64,000 nt of DNA from Macrostomum hystrix. Lineage: Eukaryota; Platyhelminthes; Macrostomidae. The DNA lies in contig CATNEN010000038.1 of NCBI GenBank assembly GCA_950097015.1, positions 2,791,501 through 2,855,500 on the forward strand. The letters are read 5' to 3'. The notes beneath the pieces were generated by a model, which saw only the letters and a list, made by a program, of their open reading frames with translations, did not search any database and had not been told where the DNA came from. How positions within the stretch are numbered: the first letter of the stretch is position 1; each line of letters opens with the position of its first letter. Positions 39,801-52,072 of the stretch are shown here, one piece after another. The position numbers and the translations under genes are program-made.

Positions 39801-42800
39801 GCCGCACAGCCGAATACCTGCTAGGATCCGGCATTAATGGCAGCTTCTTAGTGCGCGACAGCGAATCAGAGCCAGGCCAGATGAGTGTCAGCCTGCGCTT
39901 CAACGGAGAAGTCTATCACTATAGGGTGTGCCGCAGCTCGGATGAGCCTGGCTCAGACACCGCCATGTACTACATAGCAGAGAGAGCGTTTCCCACAGTT
40001 TACCAGCTGGTGCAGCACCATGCGCGAAGTCCAGACGGCATCGTGTGCACTCTGCTCTACCCGGCGCCGAAGCGGCTCAGAGCGGCTGCATTTCGCGGCA
40101 CGGAGGACAGCTGGGAGGTGGACCGCACCGAGCTGACTATGAAGCAGAAGCTGGGCGCTGGCCAGTACGGCGACGTCTACTTGGCCGTCTGGAAGCGAAA
40201 CGCTGCCAACGCCACCGCGGCCTGTCCCACTGTAGCTGTCAAGACTATCAAGGTATGCTGCTGCCCTCCCCACCTTACCCATCTGATCTTGTCATCTGTC
40301 TACCAATCCTGTAATCTGTCTACCAATCCTGTAATCTGTCTACCAATCCTGTCATCTGTCTACCAATCCTGTTATCTGCCTACCAATCCTGTAATCTGTC
40401 TACCAATCCTGTCATCTGTCTACCAATCCTGTCATCTATCTACCAATCCTGTCATCTGTCTACCAATCCTGTCATCTGTCTACCAATCCTGTCATCTGCC
40501 TACCAATCCTGTCATCTATCTACCAATCCTGTCATCTGTCTACCAATCCTGTCATCTGTCTACCAATCCTGTCATCTGCCTACCAATCCTGTCATCTGCC
40601 TACCAATCCTGTCATCTGTCTACCAATCCTGTCATCTGCCTACCAATCCTGTAATCTGTCTACCAATCCTGTCATTTGCCTACCAATCCTGTCATCTGTC
40701 TACCAATCCTGTCATCTGCCTTACCAATCCTGTCATCTGCCTACCAATCCTGTCATCTGCCTTACCAATCCTGTCATCTGCCTACCAATCCTGTCATCTG
40801 CCTTACCAATCCTGTCATCTGCCTTACCAATCCTGTCATCTGCCTACCAATCCTGTAATCTGTCTACCAATCCTTTCATCTATCTACCAATCCTGTCATC
40901 TATCTACCAATCCTGTCATCTGTCTACCAATCCTGTCATCTGCCTTACCAATCCTGTCATCTGTCTACCAATCCTGTCATCTGCCTTACCAATCCTGTCA
41001 TCTGCCTACCAATCCTGTAATCTGTCTACCAATCCTGTAATCTGCCTACCAATCCTGTCATCTGCATACCAATCCTGTAATCTGTCTACCAATCCTTTCA
41101 TCTATCTACCAATCCTGTCATCTATCTACCAATCCTGTCATCTGTCTACCAATCCTGTCATCTGCCTTACCAATCCTGTCATCTGTCTACCAATCCTGTC
41201 ATCTGCCTTACCAATCCTGTCATCTGCCTACCAATCCTGTAATCTGTCTACCAATCCTGTAATCTGCCTACCAATCCTGTCATCTGCATACCAATCCTGT
41301 AATCTGTCTACCAATCCTGTCATCTGCCTACCAATCCTGTCATCTATCTACCCGTCCTGTCATCTATCTACCAATCCTGTCATCTCCCAATCTTGTTATC
41401 TGTGCCCCAGTATTCACATCCCATATTTTTGCATCGACATGTCGACTTCTTCTTATCACATCAGATTGTGAGCAACTTTTTCAGTGCTATGCTTGTTTCC
41501 ATTATAATAGTTTTGGCCATTCCTTGGCTTTGTGAGACAGTTGCTGGTCTCAATGGTTCTCTCCCATCCTCTGCCTCGGTGATAGAAAGTTACGTAACCG
41601 AAAATTTGTCACGCAATGCCACAGAAATTTGCCAGTTCAGATCGGTTGTTCCGATAAGCAGCAAATCTTTCCTATTCTCCGAATTGAACTCAAGTCCTTA
41701 ATTTTAGCTCTTATCCCGAAATCTGTCTCCGAACTGATTCTTGCAATATTTTTCTTACAGGAGGACATGGCTATGAAAGTGAACGAATTCTTAGCCGAAG
41801 CTCAAATGATGAAGAGAATGGAGCATCAGAACCTGGTTCAGCTGCTGGGTGAGTTGTATTCTCATTTAATGATCATTACACTGTTATGAAAATTGATTGC
41901 ATAGGACTGTGGGAAATCCTTTTGCAGTTATGAGCAATCCGATTGCAGTTATGAACTACCCGGTTGCAGTTATGAGCAATCCTTTTGCAGTTATGAGCAA
42001 TCCGATTGCAGTTATGAGCAATCCAATTGCAGTTATGAGCAATCCAATTGCAGTTATGAGCAATCCAATTGCAGTTATGAGCAATCCGGTTGCAGTTATG
42101 AACTACCCGGTTGCAGTTATAAACAATCCGGTTGCAGTTATGAGCAATCCGGTTGCAGTTATGAGCAATCCGATTGCAGTTATGAGCAATCCAATTGCAG
42201 TTATGAGCAATCCAATTGCAGTTATGAGCAATCCGGTTGCAGTTATGAACTATCCTGTTGCAGTTATGAACTATCCGGTTGCAGTTATGAGCAATCCAAT
42301 TGCAGTTATGAGCAATCCGGTTGCAGTTATGAACTATCCGGTTGCAGTTATGAACTATCCGGTTGCAGTTATGACAATCCGGTTGCAGTTATGAGCAATC
42401 CGGTTGCAGTTATGAGCAATCCGGTTGCAGTTATGAACTATCCGGTTGCAGTTATGAGCAATCCGGTTGCAGTTATGACAATCCGGTTGCAGTTATGAGC
42501 AATCCGGTTGCAGTTATGAACTATCCGGTTGCAGTTATGAACTATCCGGTTGCAGTTATGAACTATCCGGTTGCAGTTATGAACTATCCGGTTGCAGTTA
42601 TGAACTATCCGGTTGCAGTTATGAACTATCCGGTTGCAGTTATGAACTATCCGGTTGCAGTTATGAACTATCCGGTTGCAGTTATGAGCAATCCGGTTGC
42701 AGTTATGAACTATCCGGTTGCAGTTATGAGCAATCCGATTGCAGTTATGAGCAATCCGATTGCAGTTATGAGCAATCCAGTTGCTGTTATGAACTACCCG

Positions 42801-45800
42801 GTTGCAGTTATGAGCAATCCTTTTGCAGTTATGAGCAATCCGATTGCAGTTATGAGCAATCCAATTGCAGTTATGAGCAATCCAATTGCAGTTATGAGCA
42901 ATCCAATTGCAGTTATGAGCAATCCGGTTGCAGTTATGAACTATCCGGTTGCAGTTATGAACTACCCGGTTGCAGTTATAAACAATCCGGTTGCAGTTAT
43001 GAGCAATCCGGTTGCAGTTATGAGCAATCCGGTTGCAGTTATGAGCAATCCGGTTGCAGTTATGAACTACCCGGTTGCAGTTATGAGCAATCCGATTGCT
43101 GTTATGAACTATCCGGTTGCAGTTATGAACTACCCGGTTGCAGTTATAAACAATCCGGTTGCAGTTATGAGCAATCCGGTTGCAGTTATGAACTATCCGG
43201 TTGCAGTTATGAGCAATCCGGTTGCAGTTATGAGCAATCCGGTTGCAGTTATGAACTATCCGGTTGCAGTTATGAGCAATCCGGTTGCAGTTATGAGCAA
43301 TCCGGTTGCAGTTATGAACTATCCGGTTGCAGTTATGAACTACCCGGTTGCAGTTACAAACAATCCGGTTGCAGTTATGAGCAATCCGGTTGCAGTTATG
43401 AGCAATCCGATTGCAGTTATGAGCAATCCAATTGCAGTTATGAGCAATCCGGTTGCAGTTATGAGCAATCCGATTGCAGTTATGAGCAATCTGGTTGCAG
43501 TTATGAACTATCCGGTTGCAGTTATGAACTATCCGGTTGCAGTTATGAACTATCCGGTTGCAGTTATGACAATCCGGTTGCAGTTATGAACTATCCGGTT
43601 GCAGTTATGAACTATCCGGTTGCAGTTATGAACTATCCGGTTGCAGTTATGAACTATCCGGTTGCAGTTATGACAATCCGGTTGCAGTTATGAACTATCC
43701 GGTTGCAGTTATGAACTATCCGGTTGCAGTTATGAACTATCCGGTTGAGTTATGAACTATCCGGTTGCAGTTATGAACTATCCGGTTGCAGTTATGAACT
43801 ATCCGGTTGCAGTTATGAACTATCCGGTTGCAGTTATGAACTATCCGGTTGCAGTTATGAACTATCCGGTTGCAGTTATGAGCAATCCGGTTGCAGTTAT
43901 GAGCAATCCGGTTGCAGTTATGAACTATCCGGTTGCAGTTATAAACAATCCGGTTGCAGTTTTATCCCAACCCGCTAAACCCATCCCAGGAGTGTGCACC
44001 ACGGAGCCGCCGTTCTACATCATCACGGAGTACATGGCCCACGGCAGTCTGCTAGAATTCTTGCGCAATCATCGGCACGAGCTGCCGCCCTACACCCTGC
44101 TGTACATGGCCACCCAGATAGCCAACGGCATGGCCTACTTGGAGCAGCATTGCTTTGTGCACAGGGATTTAGCCGCTAGAAACTGTCTGGTTGGCGAAGG
44201 CTACGTTGTCAAAGTGGCCGACTTTGGCCTTACCAGATTATTGGACGGCGACAGTCCGTACGTGGCTCACCAGGGCGCCAAATTCCCAATCAAATGGACC
44301 GCTCCGGAGGGTCTAGCCTACAACCAGTTCAATACGCGCTCCGATGTTTGGTCGTTCGGCGTTCTGCTGTGGGAGATAGCCACCTACGGCTGTTCGCCTT
44401 ATCCTAGAGTTGAGCTCACCGAGGTCTACCAGCTACTGGAGAGCGGCTATCGGATGGACAAACCCGGTGTCTGCCCAGATAGTGTCTATCAGCTCATGCT
44501 GCGCTGCTGGCAATGGGACCCGGAAGTCCGCCCCGCCTTCGCCGAGCTGTACGCCAGTTTGAAAGCTATTCGAGATGCTCTCATTGATGAAAGTGAGTCT
44601 GGTGAGAGACGGTTGTCATGGCTGTCAGAGCATCAATTTAGGTAGGACAGGTGTGGCAGTTTAGGTGGGTCAGGATGTGTCAGTTTATGTGGGTCAGGGA
44701 TGGGTCAGGATATGTCAGTTTATGTGGGTCAGGGATGGGTCAGGATATGTCAGTTTATGTGGGTCAGGGATGTGTCAGTTTATGTGGGTCAGGGATGTGT
44801 CAGTTAAGGTGGGTCAGGGATGTGTCAGTTTAGGTGGGTCAGGGATGTGTCAGTTTAGGTGGATCAGGATTTGTCAGTTTAGGTGGGTCAGGATGTGTCA
44901 GTTTAGGTGGGTCAGGATGTGTCAGTTTAGGTGGGTCAGGATGTGTCAGTTTAGGTGGATCAGGATGTGTCAGTTTAGGTGGGTCAGGATGTGTCAGTTT
45001 AGGTGGATCAGGATGTGTCAGTTTAGTTGGATCAGGGATGTGTCAGTTAAGATGAGTCAGATGTGCTAGTTAAGGTGGGTCAGGGAGGTGTCAGTTAAGG
45101 TGGGTCAGGATGTGTCAGTTTAGTTGGATCAGGGATGTGTCAGTTAAGATGAGTCAGATGTGCTAGTTAAGGTGGGTCAGGGAGGTGTCAGTTAAGATGA
45201 GTCAGATGTGCTAGTTAAGGTGGGTCAGGGAGGTGTCAGTTAAGGTGGGTCAGGATGTGTCGGTTAAGATGAGTCAGATGTGCTAGTTAAGGTGGATCAG
45301 GGTGTCCAAAGTAAGCTTACGTGCTCCTCGCACTCTTCCCAACCAACAGTTCCTTCTGCGCAGTCCTCCTTGCCCGACATGTCGCCAGCGGCGGCCTCTG
45401 CGCCAGTGCCACTGCGCCCGCCTCCTAGAGCCGTTCGCAGCCACAGTATGGAACAGATGCAGCAGCAGCAGCAGCAGCAGCCGCAGCCGCAGAAGCAATG
45501 GGACAATCATCGCTATCAGCATCAGCATCACAGGAGCAGTAGCGGCATGCCAGCGGAAGAGGATAGTCCGCCGCCTCCGCCTCCGCCGCCCGAAATGACA
45601 GGAGCATCAGCAGCAGCAGCCTCAGTAGCCGTACCCAGTCGGAAGGCACCGGCACCACCGCGACGCACAACACCAATCAAAGAGGCACCGCAAAGTCAGC
45701 AGCAGCAGCAGTATCAGCTGGTTGATCCATCAGCTTATCTGTCTAGAGGGTTCAGCGTGCCGCAGACAGTTAATGAGCAGCCGCAGCAGCAGCAGCAGCA

Positions 45801-48454
45801 GCCGACATCTGCACCGGCTCTGCCTAGGATGGCGACGGCGACTTCTAGCTTTGGCACAGGCAGCGTCAGCAGTAACAGCTGCAGCAGCAGTTCAGTGCCT
45901 GTCAGGCGTAGAAGTACTGCTATTCTGGCACCTCAGACTCTTTTGACACCTGCTGGTTAGTGTTGCCGAGATGTTTCTTTTAGAGTGCGGCTCTATTTTC
46001 AAAGCCTAGAAGCCAGGCTCCCTTCAATTCCATGCAGTACAGGCTCCCTTCAATTCCATGCAGTACAGGCTCCCTTCAATTCCATGCAGTACAGGCTCCC
46101 TTCAATTCCATGCAGCACAGGCTCCCTTCAAATCCCTGCAGTACAGGCTCCCTTCAAATCCCTGCAGTACAGGCTCCCTTCAAATCCCTGCTGTGCCATG
46201 CTCCCTTCAATTCCATGCAGTACAGGCTCCCTTCAAATCCCTGCAGTACAGGCTCCCTTCAAATCCCTGCAGTACAGGCTCCCTTCAAATCCATGCAGTA
46301 CAGGCTCCCTTCAAATCCCTGCAGTACAGGCTCCCTTCAAATCCCTGCTGTACAGGCTCCCTTCAAATCCATGCAGTACAGGCTCCCTTCAAATTCATGC
46401 AGTACAGGCTCCCTTCAAATTCATGCAGTACAGGCTCCCTTCAAATCCCTGCTGTGCCATGCTCCCTTCAAATCCATGCAGTACAGGCTCCCTTCAAATC
46501 CCTGCTGTGCCATGCTCCCTTCAATTCCATGCAGTACAGGCTCCCTTCAAATCCCTGCTATGCCATGCTCCCTTCAAATCCCTGCAGTACAGGCTCCCTT
46601 CAAATCCCTGCTGTGCCATGCTCCCTTTAAATCCCTGCAGTACCATGCTCCCTTCAAATCCCTGCAGTACCATGCACTCTTCAAATCCCTGCAGTACCAT
46701 GCTCCCTTCAAATCCCTGCAGTACCATGCTCCCTTCAAATCCCTACAGTACCATGCACTCTTCAAATCCCTGCAGTACTATGCTCACTTCAAATCCCTGC
46801 TGTACTATGCTCACTTCAAATCCCTGCTGTACCATGCTCACTTCAAATCCCTGCAGTACCATGCTCACTTCAAATCCCTGCTGTACCATGCTCACTTCAA
46901 ATCCCTGCAGTACCATGCACTCTTCAAATCCCTGCTGTACTATGCTCACTTCAAATCCCTGCAGTACTATGCTCACTTCAAATCCCTGCAGTACCATGCT
47001 CACTTCAAATCCCTGCTGTAATATGCTCACTTCAAATCTCTGCTGTACCAGCCCCCGTAATTTTTTTTGCAAGCTCTCTTCAAAGTTATAATCTAAGCTC
47101 CCTGCAAATCCCTAAATCTCCTTTATTTTTCTTCGCTATCAAAGCCCATAATTAGGAGTATTGTGTAAATATAGTAAGCGACTTTCCCGCTATCGATTCC
47201 GCAGCAGAAAAAGTCACCAGTCGACCATCGGGGCATTCAACGGTCGCCGCAGCGGCGGCAGCCGACCGCGCTCTGTCACCTCCTCCACCGCCGCCGCCGG
47301 CTTATCGCCTGTCGCAGTTCCAGGCTCCGGCTCATCAGCGCTCGGCCAGCACTCCGGCGTCCGAAGTCTCACCGCCTCCGCCCCCGCTGCCTCCTCCGCA
47401 TCCGCCCACTCCCGAAACCTCCCCACCGCCGCCGCCACCACCGCCACCACCGCCACCGCCGTTGGTGCAAACTCCGCTGCCGCCTCCGACAGATAGCAGT
47501 GATGAATCATCTTCGTCAACCAGCTCCTCTACCAGCTCGACTGCGTCCACTAGCTCGTCTGCTACCGCTTCGTCGAATTCGTCTAGCGTCGGCGCGGCCT
47601 CCGTTGTTGCTGCCAGCGGAGCTGCCGCTACCGTTGCAACCTCATCAGCGAGCCCCGGCGGGGCTTTAAAATCGACAACAAAGGCCAAGGTAGCAACAGA
47701 TGCAACTGCAAAAGCAGCAGCTGCAACAGCAACAGTACAAACAACAACAGCAGCAGCAGCAACAGCATCAGCAGCAGCAGCAGGTAGCACTGAAGCTGAT
47801 TCTACAACAGCATCAAATGCTACTATTGGCTTGCGAAGGCGACCACAACAACTGCAGCAACAGCAGCAGCAGCAGCAGCCCCTTCGCCAGTCTTTAACTG
47901 AAGAGTTGAAATTGAAAATCGGTGTGTCTCCCCCAGTGCCTAGGAAGCCGCTTCAGTCTCAGCAGCAGCAGCAGCAGCAGCAGCTTCACCCACCCGCTGA
48001 CCTGCCAAAGCGGATGTCCTGGAGTCCCAACGCTGCTGTTGCCCCATCGCCGCCTCCGCCACCGTCAGTTCTACCGTCGTCATCATCAGCGGCAGTGCCC
48101 GAGTCATCGCCGCCTCCGCATGCGCCGCCGCCAACTCTGGCTGCGGTGCAGACGGCGGTGAAAGATCTGCTAACACTGGCCTCAACTGTTTCGGCGCCAG
48201 CGCCATCCGTCATTGGGTCGGAGCTGCGGGACCTGGCCGACCGCACCAGTCAGACCATGCAGCTGTGCCAGCTGTACGCCGACTCCCTGCAGGCGGCCGG
48301 CACAAAATTCCGCCTACGCGACCACGTGACCGCTGTCGGACTCAAGCTGAATCCTCTCCAGCGACAGGCTGGCGGTGGCGGTGCCAACATTGCCAGCCAG
48401 CTGGACAGCCTTCGCGGCGCCATCGGCGAGCTGTATACCTTACTGCACAGGTGA
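36776..48454 (+). CDS. ABL1: Abl non-receptor tyrosine kinase
   Basis: Exons 36776-36914, 39480-40252, 41761-41848, 43990-44592, 45350-45955 and 47205-48454 join in phase to 1152 residues. The gene is complete. [10 protein letters not shown] is a likely myristoylation start. SH3 is about 82-138 ([14 protein letters not shown]), SH2 147-245 ([29 protein letters not shown]). In the kinase, the Gly loop is GAGQYGDVY and VAVKTIK follows. The gatekeeper is T346 in FYIITEYM, then HRDLAARN (391-398), DFG (411-413), activation-loop Y424 and [10 protein letters not shown]. All catalytic residues are kept. The tail has polyQ and proline-rich SH3 ligands ([17 protein letters not shown]). It ends in an F-actin-binding domain (about 1050-1152) closing with YTLLHR. 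It links receptor signals to actin. Each of the five introns carries a different minisatellite. Confidence 0.97.
36915..39219 (+). other. First intron of Abl
   Basis: AT-rich intron with strong donor AAG|GTGAGT. It contains a CTATA microsatellite at 37131-37165 and a SINE at 37625-37992. No other exon was recognised. Confidence 0.5.
37625..37992 (+). mobile_element. SINE family A, diverged copy in Abl intron 1
   Basis: It aligns with the copy at 16618 over GTGTACACTGTCTAGTAATAAG, GGGCAGATGTACACAA, CTCAGGTGCCAATCGAATGG and GCAGAATTGTGTCCTTGCTG, with an ATTATTATTTATTTA tail. It is more diverged than the other copies and the left boundary is uncertain. Confidence 0.7.
39220..39465 (+). repeat. 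21-bp minisatellite at the end of Abl intron 1
   Basis: About 11 copies of CTGTCATCCTGTACAACTCC (+T). It ends about 15 bp before the acceptor of exon 2, so it supplies the polypyrimidine and branch region. Confidence 0.92.
40283..41385 (+). repeat. 20-bp minisatellite in Abl intron 2
   Basis: About 54 copies of TACCAATCCTGTCATCTGTC. The TCCTTTCATC variant at 40871 and 41093 shows a 222-bp internal duplication. Confidence 0.97.
41386..41760 (+). other. Unique 3' part of Abl intron 2
   Basis: Non-repetitive intron sequence ending in TTTTTCTTACAG. The open frame over it carries no domain. Confidence 0.5.
41925..43970 (+). repeat. 21-bp minisatellite in Abl intron 3
   Basis: About 97 copies alternating GGTTGCAGTTATGAACTATCC-type and GTTGCAGTTATGAGCAATCC-type monomers. 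Occasional 18-bp copies reset the frame. It ends within 20 bp of the acceptor of exon 4. Each monomer contains an acceptor-like TTGCAG. Confidence 0.98.
44645..45305 (+). repeat. Minisatellite (19-24-bp monomers) in Abl intron 4
   Basis: About 30 copies of GTGGGTCAGGATGTGTCAGT (+TTAG), with GATGAGTCAG and GTGCTAG variants to the right. Confidence 0.95.
46018..47055 (+). repeat. 26-bp minisatellite in Abl intron 5
   Basis: About 40 copies of CTCCCTTCAAATCCCTGCAG (+TACAGG). It grades from TACAGGCTCC on the left to TACCATGCTCAC on the right, consistent with local spreading. Confidence 0.97.
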
Positions 48455-50734
48455 TGCCAGCCGTCACCTGGCTAACCCGACTTGCGCTCTCTTGCCCCTG
48501 TTCTGCTGGCTAGCAACACCTTTGCACTTTTCCCATAGAGTCCCGGAGCATCTGCTCCGTAGGCTGAATATTGCATTATATTCCTAATCTCCTATCTTTG
48601 TCTCCGATGCTATTTTGCCACCCACTCTTCTCCTATCCTCTTCCCTCTTATCCCATTCTATCCAACATTTTCCCACCCTCTTCCCCTTCCCCCATCCTTC
48701 TCTCATCTGCTTGTCTTCTATTTGATTGCTCCTCAGAGCAGATTCAGCAAGATTCTAAGATTATTCCCTGTATTTAGACTGTGTCTAAATAAATAAATAG
48801 AACTTAGGTTGCTAACAGTATGTCCCAAGGCTAAGAGAGTGGGCCTTGCCCTGTCTATGGAACAGTTTGGAGTCATTGTTTTTTATGCTTTTCACAGTCT
48901 AAATGCATTGATAAATAGAATGGTTTTATTATAGAAATGCCGTCTGCAATATGATTCAAAAGTGATGCCTTTCTTTTTGTGTAGTTTTCTCTTCGCACCT
49001 GCTCTCAACAGCTTCAGTGCTGTCTGTTTGTTAGCAATAAACTTAAACACTCGAATGAAAATGTTCTATTCTCTTTAATCTATAAATTGCTGCAGATAAA
49101 TCGCTGCTAGCCTGTCATTGGTCTTTTGTGTACACAGCCTTGACGCTTTGGTTATTAGATGCGTATTTAACTTATGTCTTTTCGATTTTTTGTAAGAATG
49201 CCATCCTTATTACCCAGCTATTTCATACTGTTGACATTGCGTAAGTGCTGATTTTTCTTGGCAAATTTAGCTAAAAGCACAACCGCACGCACGACATCCT
49301 ACTTTCCATCGGTAGTAAGATACTTAGTTTTTTGCATAGCTTTCTTCATGCCTCGCCTCTGCTTGTCATATTTCTTAGTCTTAATTTTTAACTGTATTTT
49401 TTACTGCGTATGCCACGGCCCAAGCTTTATAGTTGTCATGGCTACCGCGCCCATTAAGTTATTTTATACTTTCATAATCAGCGTTTGTTTGGGCCACTGT
49501 TTCTCCACAGACGCAATTATGCTAATTTTATATTTAGAAAATGCGCGTTTTTATACAAGTCGACTAATTCGTTTTTATAAGAAAGCAGGCAATGAACTGG
49601 GTATCAAAACCCATCTGACAGCAACATGACATCCGAAGATAACTTTAGCGTCTTTTTTTCGGATCAATTTACAAAATTACAAGTACTGAAAAATCTGCTT
49701 TTGAGGTCGGTAAGGGCAGCAGTAATCTCTGAGAAAAGTTTTTTCTCTTCTATTTGCTTCTTTGCTTCTAGTTTCTTTCAAAAGTATCGACCAATCTCTA
49801 ACAAACTTGTCAGACCCTTTATGTCCTATGTCCTATGTCACCGAATAAATGTCCGTTCGCCTGACCTCAACCTCGACCAAATTCACTTTCTACTTGAACT
49901 AACCTTCCATGCACATTCACGCTCGCCGCAACCAATCTTTCATTTCTCTTACCCAATGTACATTCACCAGCCCCCACCCACCCAGTCTCTCCACTCACAT
50001 CCACGATTACTGCAACCCGACTTGAATTTCTCTTACCCGATCGATGTACATTCACCAGCCCAAGCATTTCTAGCTTTTCCACCCACCCTCCCCGCAACCC
50101 CACTTAAATTTGTCTTATCTCGCGTTCACTCGCTAGCCCAGTTACCATAAAATTTAAGTCACTAATCTCTATAGCTTTTCTCCAAGAACAATATTTGTCG
50201 TCCCGTAGTTGTAAACTTGTAAACTGTAAACTTGTTCACGTGTTAACAGTCTAAAAGTTTCATCCTTTCGCTAGAAGTTTTTGAAGCTGTTCTCATTTTC
50301 TTTCTTTTAATATTTTCTAGTGTTTATTTTTCATTATTTTTCTTTTTTTACTCATATTTTCTGAAGCGTTTTATACATATGAAAGCTTTGTGTACCGCCT
50401 ATTGATTATTTATTACCAAATTGTCTTCTATTGTTTGCATTGTTAGTTAAACACCAATGCTTTGCTTTGTTATAATATACTTTAAATAAATAAATATATA
50501 TAACTGCATATTATACACATGCTGCTTTATTACCATGTGTTGTGTACAAATGGGAAGCGAGCTTACAAAAGCTTTCGCTAGGCTTAAAATATGTTTTAAA
50601 CCGTTGCCAATTTTCCTTTACTTTCTTTCTATGAACTAGCTGCTAGTTTTGTAGATAAGCATCAATAATGGTACTAACTCCTTTATGACGTCGCCCCACC
50701 TGTACCTTACAGATCCGTAGTACATATTATTGTC
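48455..50734. other. Abl 3' flank and intergenic region up to MTIF2
   Basis: 48455-48800 is the probable Abl 3' UTR. The remainder is AT-rich and has no recognised exon. The first exon and promoter of MTIF2 probably lie in its right part or under the array that follows. Confidence 0.4.
48788..48793 (+). terminator. Poly(A) signal of Abl
   Basis: AATAAA within CTAAATAAATAAATAG, about 335 bases after the Abl stop codon. Confidence 0.6.
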
Positions 50735-51965
50735 GATCCCAATCCCGACTGTAGGTAATCTCAATCCCGACTATTGTCGATCCCCAATCCTGAATGTAGG
50801 TAATCTCAATCCCGACTATTGTCGATCCCCAATCCCGACTGTAGGTAATCTCAATCCCGACTATTGTCGATCCCCAATCCTGAATGTAGGTAATCTCAAT
50901 CCCGACTATTGTCGATCCCCAATCCCGACTGTAGGTAATCTCAATCCCGACTATTGTCGATCCCCAATCCCGACGGTAGGTAATCTCAATCCCGACTATT
51001 GTCGATCCCCAATCCCGAATGTAGGTAATCTCAATCCCGACTATTTTCGATCCCCAATCCCGACGGTAGGTAATCTCAATCCCGACTATTGTCGATCCCC
51101 AATCCCGACGGTAGGTTATCTCAATCCCGACTATTGTCGATCCCCAATCCCGACGGTAGGTAATCTCAATCCCGACTATTGTCGATCCCCAATCCCGACG
51201 GTAGGTAATCTCAATCCCGACTATTGTCGATCCCCAATCCCGACTGTAGGTAATCTCAATCCCGACTATTGTCGATCCCCAATCCCGACGGTAGGTAATC
51301 TCAATCCCGACTATTGTCGATCCCCAATCCCGACTGTAGGTAATCTCAATTCCGACTATTGTCGATCCCCAATCCCGACTGTAGGTAATCTCAATCCCGA
51401 CTATTGTCGATCCCCAATCCCGACGGTAGGTAATCTCAATCCCGACTATTGTCGATCCCCAATCCCGACTGTAGGTAATCTCAATTCCGACTATTGTCGA
51501 TCCCCAATCCCGACTGTAGGTAATCTCAATCCCGACTATTGTCGATCCCCAATCCCGACGGTAGGTAATCTCAATTCCGACTATTGTCGATCCCCAATCC
51601 CGACGGTAGGTTATCTCAATTCCGACTATTGTTGATCCCCAATCCCGACTGTAGGTAATCTCAATTCCGACTATTGTCGATCCCCAATCCCGACTGTAGG
51701 TAATCTCAATTCCGACTATTGTCGATCCCCAATCCCGACTGTAGGTAATCTCAATTCCGACTATTGTCGATCCCCAATCCCGACTGTAGGTAATCTCAAT
51801 TCCGACTATTGTCGATCCCCAATCCCGACCATTGGGAATCTTAATCTCTACTATTGGCGATCCCCAATCCCGACTGTAGGTAATCTCAATTCCGACTATT
51901 GTCGATCCCCAATCCCGACCATTGGGAATCTTAATCTCTACTATTGGCGATCCCCAATCACTACT
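50735..51965 (+). repeat. 45-bp minisatellite upstream of the second MTIF2 exon
   Basis: About 27 copies containing GTAGGTAATCTCAATCCCGA and CTATTGTCGATCCCCAATCC. The period of exactly 45 bp (15 codons) gives a 301-codon spurious frame. Each monomer contains TGTAG|GTAATC, an acceptor/donor-like junction. Confidence 0.97.
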
Positions 51966-52072
51966 GATGGTGATCCCTAATCACATTTTTTCTTGTCCAT
52001 TAATTTTTAGTTTTCAATTCCTATCTTGTGGCTGAAACTTGCTAATCCCAACATTGAAATCCCCACTTGCAG

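Noticed and set aside
41897-43930. Long frames of repeated NPVAVM units
   Set aside because: They are the 21-bp array in Abl intron 3. Abl exons 3 and 4 splice across it in phase.
45985-47091. Three overlapping plus-strand frames up to 368 codons
   Set aside because: 26-bp array in Abl intron 5; Abl exons 5 and 6 join in phase across it.
49258-50150. Two plus-strand frames of 123 and 174 codons after Abl
   Set aside because: AT-rich with no recognisable domain or splice context; the hydrophobic content follows from T-rich composition.
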